A DNA stretch of 7,166 nucleotides from Akkermansia muciniphila (GTDB lineage Bacteria > Verrucomicrobiota > Verrucomicrobiia > Verrucomicrobiales > Akkermansiaceae), in NCBI GenBank assembly GCA_945870545.1, contig CAMBTF010000084.1, positions 1 to 7,166 on the forward strand. The letters are read 5' to 3'. The translations under genes and the position numbers were made by a program. Below, one piece after another: positions 1 through 6,210 of this stretch; the first letter of the stretch is position 1; each line of letters starts with the position of its first letter. The notes beneath the pieces were generated by a model, which saw only the letters and a program-made list of their open reading frames with translations, searched no databases and was not told the DNA's origin.

Positions 1-2
1 AC

Positions 3-206
3 CCGCGTCTCCCATTCGATTCCCAGTGCGTTTCGCATTACGCCAACACCAGGCACCACTTGGAAATAACCGGCGAAGTAATCGGTGGCAACGACTTGCT
101 GATCGCCGCGACAGCGTTGGCTCACGGCCTGACATTGATCACCCACAACAGCAGCGAGTTCGCACGAGTGCCAGGCTTGTTATGGGAGGATTGGGCTGTT
201 TTCTGA
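3..206 (+). CDS. vapC: VapC-family PIN-domain toxin, 3' part only
   Basis: This is the C-terminal 67 residues of a PIN-domain ribonuclease, read in frame from position 3 to the TGA at 204-206; the start is outside the window. The visible protein begins around LPFDSQCVSHYA, followed by ITGEVIGGNDLLIAATA, LTLITHNSSEF and ARVPGLLWEDW. These match the end of VapC toxins in order: the YA helix, the (I)GGNDLLIAA block carrying a conserved active-site Asp, the THNxxEF block with further polar/acidic positions, and the closing RVPGLxxEDW. VapC proteins are Mg-dependent RNases, several of which cut initiator tRNA, and are held inactive by a VapB antitoxin usually encoded just upstream. No antitoxin can be seen here because the window begins inside the gene. 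The first catalytic Asp and the Glu of the N-terminal half are also outside, so activity cannot be judged. The gene ends 19 bases from the end of exbD, which points the other way. Confidence 0.85.
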   Translation, partial: PRLPFDSQCVSHYANTRHHLEITGEVIGGNDLLIAATALAHGLTLITHNSSEFARVPGLLWEDWAVF

Positions 207-225
207 AAACTAGCGGCTTCGTAAG

Positions 226-642
226 CTATTTCCCCACCTTGATCCGCGCCGGGACATCGTTGATGGAGATGCCGGCTTTGCCGAGGGCGTCCCAGATTTC
301 TAACAACCTTTCGAGGGGCAGGCGGCGGTCGGCTTCGAGCTCAAGTTTCCGGCCGGGGTTCTGTTTCTGGTAGGCTTTCAGGTAGTTTCCGAGCAAGCCC
401 TCGGGGACAGCGAGGGCGTCGAGGGTGATGTTTCCGGTGGCATCTACGGCGATGACGGAGCGCGTGTCGGTGACGGTTTCGGAGGGGATTTCGCGGATAG
501 TGGGCAGCTCGATCTGGAGGATCTCGCGGGGTTTCTTGAAAGTCGTGGAGACGATGAAAAAGACGAGCAGGATGAACAGGATATCGATCATCGGCACGAT
601 GGGCACCTCGGCCCGGCGGCGCTGGACGCGGTGGAATTGCAT
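226..642 (-). CDS. exbD: ExbD/TolR-family proton-channel subunit
   Basis: This 138-residue protein has the size and plan of ExbD/TolR: a short basic cytoplasmic N-terminus (residues 1-13), one membrane helix at about 15-34, and a periplasmic domain to the end. The helix begins VPMIDILFILLVFFIVST. Asp20 sits where the essential protonatable Asp of ExbD lies (Asp25 in E. coli). The periplasmic part (about 36-138) contains the ELPT segment and ends in a helix-strand stretch with LERLLEIWDALGKAGI, as in the family. ExbD inserts with an ExbB pentamer in the inner membrane and passes proton-gradient energy to TonB. The gene follows exbB with one base between the exbB stop and this ATG (TGA-G-ATG), so translation is probably coupled; no strong Shine-Dalgarno sequence is visible. 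It is the last gene of the tonB-exbB-exbD operon. TolR is the alternative name, but the adjacent TonB-like gene and absence of tolA/tolB favour ExbD. Confidence 0.92.
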   Translation of the reverse strand: MQFHRVQRRRAEVPIVPMIDILFILLVFFIVSTTFKKPREILQIELPTIREIPSETVTDTRSVIAVDATGNITLDALAVPEGLLGNYLKAYQKQNPGRKLELEADRRLPLERLLEIWDALGKAGISINDVPARIKVGK

Positions 643-643
643 C

Positions 644-1285
644 TCAGTTTGCGGGCGGGGTTTGGTGGGAGTAGGCGGAGACGAAATCGGCGAGGACGGA
701 TTCCATGCGGGCGGTGAGGCGCTCGATGCGGCGGGTGAAATAGCTGTGGGCGATCACGCAAGGCACGGCGATGGCGAGGCCGAAGATGGTGGTATTGAGC
801 GCCTCCGCGATGCCGCGGGCGATGGCGAGGTGGTCGGTAGTTTCCCCGAGGCCTTGGAAAATGGTGACGAGGCCGGAGGCGGTGCCGAGCAAACCGAGCA
901 GCGGGGCGACGGTGATGACCACATCGAGCAGGCCGATGCCATCGTGCATTTTCACGACCTCCTCGCGGGCGGAGGACTCGACGGCGCGGGTGATGTCCTC
1001 GGTGGGCTTGCCTTGATGGCGGAGCACCACCGCGCCGAGGCGTGCGAGTGCGCTGCCGCCCTGCTTCAGTTCGCGGACGACCGGATCGGTGTCACCCGAG
1101 TTGATGTTGGCCATGCCTTGAGCCAGGCCGTCCGGGACAGTGCGTGAACGACCGAGGGACATCGCTTTAAAGCCGATCGCCGCGAGGCCGGTGATCGAGC
1201 AGAGGACGAGCGGATACATAAAGATGCCGCCCTTATCGATGAATTCCAGGGTCGCCTTTGTGGCGCTGATTGCGAGTAGTTCCAT
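644..1285 (-). CDS. exbB: ExbB/TolQ/MotA-family proton channel protein
   Basis: This 213-residue inner-membrane protein matches the MotA/TolQ/ExbB family. Membrane helices are at about 20-42 (GGIFMYPLVLCSITGLAA), 117-143 (LLDVVITVAPLLGLLGTASG) and 158-183 (GIAEALNTTIFGLAIAVP). A cytoplasmic loop with the charged RAVESSAREEVVKMHDG stretch precedes helix 2. The signature PLLGLLGT supplies Thr135, and GIAEALNTT supplies Glu161 and Thr166. These match the conserved pore Thr, Glu and Thr of E. coli ExbB (Thr148, Glu176, Thr181). The role is to form the pentameric proton channel around ExbD and energise TonB. The ATG at 1285 lies 11 bases past the stop of the tonB-like gene and 1 base separates its own stop from exbD, so the three form an operon. 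There is no clear Shine-Dalgarno sequence before the start, which also suggests coupled translation. The N-terminus lacks the long periplasmic extension of some marine ExbB proteins. Confidence 0.93.
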   Translation of the reverse strand: MELLAISATKATLEFIDKGGIFMYPLVLCSITGLAAIGFKAMSLGRSRTVPDGLAQGMANINSGDTDPVVRELKQGGSALARLGAVVLRHQGKPTEDITRAVESSAREEVVKMHDGIGLLDVVITVAPLLGLLGTASGLVTIFQGLGETTDHLAIARGIAEALNTTIFGLAIAVPCVIAHSYFTRRIERLTARMESVLADFVSAYSHQTPPAN

Positions 1286-1296
1286 GCGTGTTACTG

Positions 1297-2442
1297 TTAG
1301 AAATAGAAGTTGAAGATGAGTTCGAGGGCATCGCCGCCCATTTCCTTTTTTACGGCGGAAGGCATGGTCGGGATGGGGGCGTTGCGAATCGCATTAAGCG
1401 TGAACCCTTTCTGCACCTCTCCGGTCTCGCTGTCGCCTACAAACTGGACGCTTTTCACACGGCCATCATCGGCCACGAAGAAGCGGACGGTGAGGTAGCC
1501 GGGGGTGATGAAATCGCGGTGCTTCACGCAGTTGCGCTGCCACTCCAGCTCCACGGCGCGGCTGATCTGCGCCTGGTAGCGACCCATCGGGGAATCGGAG
1601 ACGTCGAGCGCGCTTTGGCCGTTGCGTGAGATATTGCCTTGGATGGCGGTCTTGCTCTGGTTTCCGGTAAAGGCCGGATCCGAAACAGGCTTGGGTTTGG
1701 GTTTGGGCAGCTCCTCGGATTTTTTCTCGGCCAAGGCATCGGGTGCGCCATCGCGGGCTTTGGTTTCCTCGCGCGGCTTCATGCCTTCGATCACCTCGCT
1801 TTTCGTGACGGGGGTGTCGATGGGGTTGGGGCCGTCGAGAATCTTTTCGCGGATGGCGGTTTCGGCCTTTTCGGCATCGCCGGGGTTGGGGCTTTTCTCT
1901 CCCTTGGCAGTCTCCGCTTTTGTCATTTCGGGAGGTTCCGGGGAAAGGGGCGCGGCCTCGGCGGGGAGAGTGGGGACGGAATCGGGAGTGTTGAGCTTGC
2001 CGTCTTGGTAGCGGCTTTCGGTGGTTTCCGGCGCCTCCTCGGGGCGGGCTTCGCGGCCGGCCTGGGAGATGGAGTTGTCCTCGGAGGTAGGTGCGCGGTC
2101 GCTGGTGGCTTGGGTGTTGCGCTCGCCGATGTAGCGGCGGCTGGCGGGCGGCTCGGCGCTTTTCTGTTCCGGGGAGGTGCGGGTGAACTCGGGCGGTGCT
2201 TCGGGCGGCTTCGCGGCGGCGACCGGGACTTCCTCGATGCGCTCCAGCATTTCAGGGAAAATTTGCACCGTCTGCTCGGGCTGGAAGACAACCGGCGGCT
2301 TATTTTTCCGCGCCAGCTCGGACTGGATCGCCTCGATGCTGACCCATGCGAGCAGCAGCAGGTTCAGCACGACGGATACGCTGAGCGCGACCGCCCACAG
2401 GCGTGCGTCGTCCGTTCCGCTTTTTGCATCCGCGCCGAGCAT
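1297..2442 (-). CDS. TonB-like energy transducer with long charged linker
   Basis: This 381-residue protein has the three-part plan of TonB/TolA. A short cytoplasmic N-terminus is followed by a single helix at about 15-36 (LWAVALSVSVVLNLLLLAW). Then comes a long periplasmic linker at about 37-284, rich in Pro, Glu, Lys and Ala with PKPKPKP near its end. The folded C-terminal domain is at about 285-381. That domain holds YQAQISRAVELEWQRN, then YLTVRFFVADDGRVKSVQF, and ends ELIFNFYF, as in TonB/TolA C-terminal folds where a strand pairs with partner proteins in the outer membrane. Inside the linker, RRYIGERNTQATSDRAPT recalls a short conserved block of TonB-like proteins in Verrucomicrobiota (from memory). 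The family's helix His is not present: Ser23 and Asn27 occupy the Ser-x3-His spacing. The ATG at 2442 is supported by AAAGGA four bases upstream. It is the first gene of an operon with exbB and exbD. No TonB-dependent receptor gene is in the window, so the cargo is unknown; a TolA-like role is possible. Confidence 0.83.
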   Translation of the reverse strand: MLGADAKSGTDDARLWAVALSVSVVLNLLLLAWVSIEAIQSELARKNKPPVVFQPEQTVQIFPEMLERIEEVPVAAAKPPEAPPEFTRTSPEQKSAEPPASRRYIGERNTQATSDRAPTSEDNSISQAGREARPEEAPETTESRYQDGKLNTPDSVPTLPAEAAPLSPEPPEMTKAETAKGEKSPNPGDAEKAETAIREKILDGPNPIDTPVTKSEVIEGMKPREETKARDGAPDALAEKKSEELPKPKPKPVSDPAFTGNQSKTAIQGNISRNGQSALDVSDSPMGRYQAQISRAVELEWQRNCVKHRDFITPGYLTVRFFVADDGRVKSVQFVGDSETGEVQKGFTLNAIRNAPIPTMPSAVKKEMGGDALELIFNFYF

Positions 2443-2540
2443 GGTTTCCTTTAGTCTGTTCCCGGCTCTCTTGCAACGGCGGGTTTGGAGGGGGAGGCTT
2501 CGTCCTTTACCTACCGCCGAACATCGATTCTCTTCCGCAC
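2443..2540. promoter_or_regulatory. Divergent intergenic region, presumed back-to-back promoters
   Basis: These 98 bases separate the start codons of the minus-strand tonB operon and the plus-strand antiporter, so both promoters should lie here or in the flanking coding ends. I cannot identify a convincing -35/-10 pair for either direction. A TTGCAA hexamer is present on both strands (2471-2476, its own palindromic partner), but no good -10 box stands at the right distance. The only firm signal is the ribosome binding site of the tonB-like gene. Confidence 0.4.
2447..2452 (-). promoter_or_regulatory. Ribosome binding site of the tonB-like gene
   Basis: On the minus strand the sequence AAAGGA lies four bases before the ATG at 2442. 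It fits a Shine-Dalgarno sequence and fixes the start of the first gene of the operon. It is the clearest such site in the window; most other genes here have weak or no match. Confidence 0.6.
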
Positions 2541-3815
2541 ATGCATGCGCTCTCGGCCTCGTTTTTCTTGCAGATGGCGATCATCCTGATCGTCTGCCGT
2601 TTGGTGGGGATGGCCGCGAAACGCATCGGGCAGCCGCAGGTGGTGGGGGAAATGATCGCGGGCGTGATGCTCGGGCCGTCGCTGTTGGGGTTGGTCTGGC
2701 CGGGATCGACGGAGCTCATTTTCACCAAGGAATCGCGCGGCATCCTGTATGCGGGCGGGCAGCTCGGAGTGGGGCTCTACATGTTTCTCGTGGGGCTGGA
2801 GTTCCGCACAGATCATTTCCGGACAAGGATACGCAGCGCGGCGAGCGTTTCCGTGGCGGGCATGGTGGTTCCCTTCATCCTGGGCGCGCTGCTGGTGCTG
2901 TGGCTGATCGATGTGCCGGGCATCTTCACGCCGAAGGTTCGGTATTTCGAGGGAGCGCTGTTCCTCGGCGCGGCGATCGCGATCACAGCGTTCCCGATGC
3001 TGGCGCGGATCATTTCGGAAAGGGGGCTTTCCGGCACACCGCTGGGCACCCTCGCGCTGGCGGCAGGAGCCATCGACGACGCCGCCGCCTGGTGCGTGCT
3101 CGCCATCGTGCTGGCGTCATTCGGCGCCTCGCAGCCGTTGCAGATCGGCGGAATCAGCATCGGCGCGGAGGTGATCGCGATCGGCGGTTCGATACTCTAC
3201 GGCGTGTTGATGCTGACGGTGGGGAAAAGGCTACTCGCCGGGCTGGGCCGCAAGGCGGAGAGAGACGGAGAGGTTTCCCATCCGATGATGGCCGTCACGC
3301 TGGCGCTGTTCTGCGCGTCGGCTTGGTATGCGGATATCATCGGCGTGCATGCGGTGTTCGGCGGGTTCATCCTGGGCATCGCCATGCCGCGCGGCGTTTA
3401 TGCGGAAGACATCCGCCGCAAGATCGAACCCTTCGCGGTGGTGTTCCTGCTACCGATGTTCTTCACCTTTTCCGGACTCAACACCAAGCTCGATGTGCTG
3501 GTCGATCCGGGGCTGCTGCTCGTCGGCCTGGTGATCCTGATCGCATCGATTTTCGGAAAAGGAGTCGCCTGCTGGGCCGCCGCGCGCCTCAACGGTGAGG
3601 ACAACGCGACCTCACTCGCCGTCGGCACGCTGATGAACGCGCGGGGTCTGATGGAGCTGATCATCATCAACATCGGCCTCCAGCACGGCATCATCGGCGA
3701 GGCGCTGTTTTCGATCCTCGTGGTGATGGCGATCGTCACGACGCTGATGGCATCGCCGGTATTTGAGATGGTTTACGGGCGGCGCATGAGGGCCGCCTCG
3801 GTGGAATCGAAATAA
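2541..3815 (+). CDS. CPA2/Kef-type cation:proton antiporter
   Basis: This is a polytopic membrane protein of 424 residues from the ATG at 2541, with about twelve hydrophobic segments, the usual size of a CPA2 transport domain. Recognisable blocks in order are IGQPQVVGEMIAGVMLGPSL (about 29-48), FLVGLEFR (82-89), ITAFPMLARIISERGL (148-163) and GAIDDAAAW (176-184). Asp179-Asp180 in the last block occupy the paired acidic position used for ion/proton binding in CPA antiporters. Later come HAVFGGFILGIAMP and the NARGLMELIIINIGL block near the C-terminus. It should exchange Na+ or K+ for H+ across the inner membrane; the ion is not readable from sequence. No RCK/TrkA nucleotide-binding domain follows, unlike KefB/KefC. 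The frame is open upstream to 2403, but that part runs into the tonB-like gene and is not membrane-like, so 2541 is preferred; no Shine-Dalgarno sequence is visible and Met12 (2574) is an alternative. The 3' end overlaps the rhomboid gene by 43 bases, tail-to-tail. Confidence 0.9.
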   Translation: MHALSASFFLQMAIILIVCRLVGMAAKRIGQPQVVGEMIAGVMLGPSLLGLVWPGSTELIFTKESRGILYAGGQLGVGLYMFLVGLEFRTDHFRTRIRSAASVSVAGMVVPFILGALLVLWLIDVPGIFTPKVRYFEGALFLGAAIAITAFPMLARIISERGLSGTPLGTLALAAGAIDDAAAWCVLAIVLASFGASQPLQIGGISIGAEVIAIGGSILYGVLMLTVGKRLLAGLGRKAERDGEVSHPMMAVTLALFCASAWYADIIGVHAVFGGFILGIAMPRGVYAEDIRRKIEPFAVVFLLPMFFTFSGLNTKLDVLVDPGLLLVGLVILIASIFGKGVACWAAARLNGEDNATSLAVGTLMNARGLMELIIINIGLQHGIIGEALFSILVVMAIVTTLMASPVFEMVYGRRMRAASVESK

Positions 3816-4636
3816 CGGCAAGCCGCGCCTAACAGCACGCCGGCGGAAAATCCGAACACGTGCCCGAAGACATCGACGCCCGCGCCGGGTGCCGCGCCGC
3901 CGAGCCAGCCTAGCAAGACCAAGCCCGCGAGCAGCGGTGCCAGCACGCGCATCCATGGCATGCGGAGTTCCTCACGGAAATTTTCCACCAGTCCGATGCC
4001 GGAGAGTATCCCCAATGCGCCAAACACGGCGGTGGATGCGCCGAGCGAAACGAAGGGCTCGGGATAAGTGACGGCAGAGGTGATCGCGTTGCCCAAGGTT
4101 CCGGAGAGCAGGATCATCGCCCAGCCATTCCGCGGGCCGATGGATTTTGAAACCAGCGCACCGAAGACCGCGCCGGATGCGAGATTGCCGAGGATGTGGC
4201 CGCCATCGCCGTGGAGGAAAAGCGCAGTGAAAGGCCGCCACCATTCGCCGAGTGCGATGAGGCCAATACTGGATGAGGCGTAGCGATCCGCGAGAGTGGG
4301 ATCTTGCGATTGTTGGTGGAAAACGAACAGCAAACTCGCCGCCCAGACGAGGTAGTGGAGCGCGCCGGCGGGATGATGCGACCAGCTTGTGGAAACGAGG
4401 GGCGGCGGTAGTTTCACCTCGGCCTCGGCGGCGTATTCGCGCAGCTCCTCGGACACACGCGGCGCGGCGGCAGGCTCCACGCGGAGTTCGAACTCGCCGG
4501 GCACCTCGCCGTGATCGACGCGGATCGCCTCGCCCATCGCGAGCGCGACGAGGGCGTTTTCCTGTGCCTCATCTAGGCTGGGGAAACGGGCGACATCGAC
4601 CCATTGCTCTTCGTCGGCTTGTTTGGTTTCAGGCAC
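3773..4636 (-). CDS. Rhomboid-family intramembrane serine protease
   Basis: This 287-residue protein is a rhomboid protease with an extra N-terminal soluble region. Residues 1-80 are acidic and soluble. Six membrane segments follow, from about 91 to 273. Diagnostic motifs are GEWWRPFTALFLHGDGGHIL (130-149) with Asn151 just after, SLGASTAVFGALG (197-209) with nucleophile Ser201, and DVFGHVFGFSAG (255-266) with His259. The Ser/His dyad, His147 and Asn151 are all present, so an active protease that cleaves membrane-spanning substrates is expected. The start is GTG at 4636: a TGA codon stands in the same frame two codons earlier, so it cannot begin further upstream. That GTG overlaps the hydrolase stop (GTGCCTGA, 8 bases), and a purine-rich AAAGGA lies very close before it, so translation is probably coupled to the hydrolase. 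The 3' end overlaps the opposing antiporter gene by 43 bases. Substrates are unknown. Confidence 0.92.
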   Translation of the reverse strand: MPETKQADEEQWVDVARFPSLDEAQENALVALAMGEAIRVDHGEVPGEFELRVEPAAAPRVSEELREYAAEAEVKLPPPLVSTSWSHHPAGALHYLVWAASLLFVFHQQSQDPTLADRYASSSIGLIALGEWWRPFTALFLHGDGGHILGNLASGAVFGALVSKSIGPRNGWAMILLSGTLGNAITSAVTYPEPFVSLGASTAVFGALGILSGIGLVENFREELRMPWMRVLAPLLAGLVLLGWLGGAAPGAGVDVFGHVFGFSAGVLLGAACRYFDSTEAALMRRP

Positions 4637-5546
4637 GTCCTTTCAGATAATCGAGGGCCGCTTCGGCGCGGAGCACGGCGAGCGAGAAATGGCCGAGACC
4701 ATCCACGGTCTCAAGCTCCGCGCGGGGCAAAATTTCGCAAAGCCTTTCGACCAGCGAGATCGGGATGTTTTTGTCATCCGCGCCGTGCCAGTAGTGGATG
4801 GTGTGCGTATTTTCCTCCGCCTTGAAGCCGGGCATGCGCAGGTAGATTTCTGAATCCGTCATCACGCCCCGCCCTCCGGATGGGCCGCAGACGCCTTCGA
4901 TGAAACTTTTCGTGAGCACGTCCCAGATCCCCGGGATCCTCAAGATAATGGCCCTATCCTCTTCGGCGAGGCTGCGCAGCAAAAGCGACATCGGAGGGAC
5001 ATCCGGCCGGCATTTGCAGGCGAGCGCGGCGACTTTAAACCCGAGGGTGAAAAGCGGCGCGGGCAATTTCCGCAGCGGGATCAGCATGCGGTAAAGCGGG
5101 TGCAATCCCCTCCTGCCATGGCCTAACAGCGGCAGCGGAACCATCCCTGCGAGCACGACAGAACGGGTGAGCCGTTCCGGGATCATCACAGCGCCCGCCA
5201 GCACATACGGCCCGCCGCCGGAAACGCCGAGCTGCCCGAATTTTACGATCCCGAGATGATCCGCAAAACGCACCATCAAATCCGGCCAATCTTCCAGCTT
5301 GCGGTCGCGAACGAGCGTCGATTTCCCCATCCCCGGCCGATCCATCGCGATGAGCCGCAGCCCGCGCTCCGCTGCGAGATGATGGGCAAGCCGCGCCTGC
5401 AAACGTGAGCTCGGCCAGCCGTGGTAGTAAAAAACGGGAGCGCCATGGGGAGCGCCGAATTCGTTCCACGCGAGCGAAAGCCCCGGCGCATGTTCCCAAA
5501 ATTCCGGTTCGCGGACGGGCGGGAAATCTTTAAGGAAATCGAGCAT
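4629..5546 (-). CDS. Alpha/beta-hydrolase fold protein
   Basis: This 305-residue cytoplasmic-looking protein has no signal peptide and shows the full alpha/beta-hydrolase set in order. YYHGWPSSR (40-48) is the oxyanion-loop HG. IAMDRPGMGKS (66-76) is the strand-loop that follows. GQLGVSGGGPY (104-114) is the nucleophile elbow with Ser109. HGADDKNIP (254-262) carries the acid, most likely Asp258. GLGHFSL (283-289) carries His286. A lid of about 100 residues (roughly 137-235) with several hydrophobic helices lies between the core halves. The triad is intact, so esterase, lipase-like, haloalkane/epoxide or other hydrolase activity is possible; the substrate cannot be read from sequence. The start is ATG at 5546. 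No Shine-Dalgarno sequence precedes it; instead the leader holds a 12-base tandem repeat and one REP copy from the upstream transposase unit. The stop overlaps the rhomboid start by 8 bases, so the two form a unit. Confidence 0.88.
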   Translation of the reverse strand: MLDFLKDFPPVREPEFWEHAPGLSLAWNEFGAPHGAPVFYYHGWPSSRLQARLAHHLAAERGLRLIAMDRPGMGKSTLVRDRKLEDWPDLMVRFADHLGIVKFGQLGVSGGGPYVLAGAVMIPERLTRSVVLAGMVPLPLLGHGRRGLHPLYRMLIPLRKLPAPLFTLGFKVAALACKCRPDVPPMSLLLRSLAEEDRAIILRIPGIWDVLTKSFIEGVCGPSGGRGVMTDSEIYLRMPGFKAEENTHTIHYWHGADDKNIPISLVERLCEILPRAELETVDGLGHFSLAVLRAEAALDYLKGRA

Positions 5547-5551
5547 GTTCG

Positions 5552-5575
5552 TTACTGGAGAGCTTACTGGAGAGC
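5552..5575. repeat. Perfect 12-base tandem duplication
   Basis: The 12-mer TTACTGGAGAGC occurs at 5552-5563 and again, with no gap, at 5564-5575. The second copy forms the outer edge of REP copy A. It lies 6 to 29 bases upstream of the hydrolase ATG. It may be a remnant of a second REP end, a duplicated target, or a slippage product. Confidence 0.9.
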
Positions 5576-5595
5576 CGCGCCTGTGGCCGGCTTCT
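5565..5595 (+). repeat. REP-like element copy A (3' of the RAYT gene)
   Basis: The core at 5568-5593 is a 26-base sequence that recurs at 6211-6236 (direct) and 6257-6282 (inverted). It reads TGGAG, then AGCCG-C-GCC, TGT, GGC-CGGCT, then T. The middle folds as a hairpin of eight base pairs with one bulged C and a three-base loop, the usual shape of a REP sequence. The match with copy C extends to 31 bases (5565-5595). Copy A begins 13 bases past the RAYT stop codon and lies in the leader of the hydrolase gene. Confidence 0.9.
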
Positions 5596-5605
5596 CAGCT
5601 CTTCT

Positions 5606-6208
5606 TCATTTCAAATAAACCGTAAACAACCCTTCCGCCAGATTCTTCGGATTGCGCTCAATATAACCCCGCGCCCAATGAAAGTGTTTCGGCGAGCGGA
5701 TCAAGCGATCATAGTAATCCCTCTGCCAAAACTCCCCCTCCCTTCCGAGTTCCCTGTTCGCCCGTTTTGCGCTGAACGATTTCAAGCTTCTCACAATATC
5801 AGGCAGCATGTGAGGCTCCAGAATGCGGAGGAGCAAATGGACGTGGTTCGGCATGATGACAAAGCTGTCGAGATCGTATCGCTCCCCGTCGAAGTGCCTG
5901 AATGCGGAAGATACGATTTCCCGTATCGCGGGAAGTTTCAGGTGACACTCCCCGAGTCCACGATCAAGCCAAGCCTCGATCTCATCGGTGAATTGCCTGC
6001 GGTAGGCAATGTGGGTTTCGTCGCTCCATGGTTCGGGGTTATCGTTGAAAAATCTCTGCCGTTCCTGCTGCCATTGCCGGATTTTGGTGAGCGGCAAGGA
6101 ATCGGCTAGGCGCCATGTGAGGAAGATCCAGACATCTTCCTGTTGCCAATGGGGGAGGTTGTGGGCACCGCTGGTGACGGGGGATTCCGGGTTGAAATAG
6201 TCGGGCAT
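5606..6208 (-). CDS. REP-associated tyrosine transposase (RAYT, Y1/HUH family)
   Basis: This 200-residue protein belongs to the IS200-like Y1 transposases that act on REP sequences. The N-terminal part has VWIFLTWRLADSLPL (26-40), the first core strand. The HUH metal-binding pair is His122 and His124 in FVIMPNHVHLLL (116-127). LKSFSAKRANRELGREGEFW (142-161) follows. The last helix has ARGYIERNPKNLAEGLF (179-195), in which Tyr182 is the likely nucleophile by comparison with the YIxxNP block of E. coli TnpA-REP. Such enzymes nick and join single-stranded DNA at REP hairpins. The frame is open to 6364, but the upstream part translates REP copies and the DUF3500 end; the ATG at 6208 gives the normal N-terminus (MPDYFNPESP). 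There is no Shine-Dalgarno sequence, because REP copy B begins two bases before the ATG. REP copies flank it on both sides. All key residues are present, so it is probably intact. Confidence 0.92.
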   Translation of the reverse strand: MPDYFNPESPVTSGAHNLPHWQQEDVWIFLTWRLADSLPLTKIRQWQQERQRFFNDNPEPWSDETHIAYRRQFTDEIEAWLDRGLGECHLKLPAIREIVSSAFRHFDGERYDLDSFVIMPNHVHLLLRILEPHMLPDIVRSLKSFSAKRANRELGREGEFWQRDYYDRLIRSPKHFHWARGYIERNPKNLAEGLFTVYLK

Positions 6209-6210
6209 AA

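Noticed and set aside
211..228. Possible small terminator hairpin between vapC and exbD (GCTT-CGT-AAGC)
   Set aside because: Only four base pairs with no proper T-run on either strand; not enough to call.
26..373. Plus-strand open frame of 115 codons at the left edge
   Set aside because: It overlaps the VapC end in another frame and runs antisense into exbD; no family resemblance.
425..1147. Plus-strand open frame of 240 codons across exbD/exbB
   Set aside because: Antisense shadow of two well-supported genes; composition is low-complexity Gly/Ala/Asp/Glu.
1639..2454. Long open frame (271 codons) on the plus strand, Gly/Ala/Leu-rich
   Set aside because: It lies opposite the tonB-like gene, whose Pro/Glu/Ala/Lys-rich linker in GC-rich DNA gives long antisense frames; no recognisable domain.
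2471..2493. TTGCAA as a -35 box for the antiporter or tonB operon
   Set aside because: No acceptable -10 hexamer at 16-18 bases on the plus strand; on the minus strand the only candidate coincides with the ribosome binding site.
2177..3598. Plus-strand open frame of 473 codons
   Set aside because: It is an alternative frame across the tonB-like start and the antiporter; its Arg/Gly-rich translation has no membrane or domain pattern, while the antiporter frame is clearly conserved.
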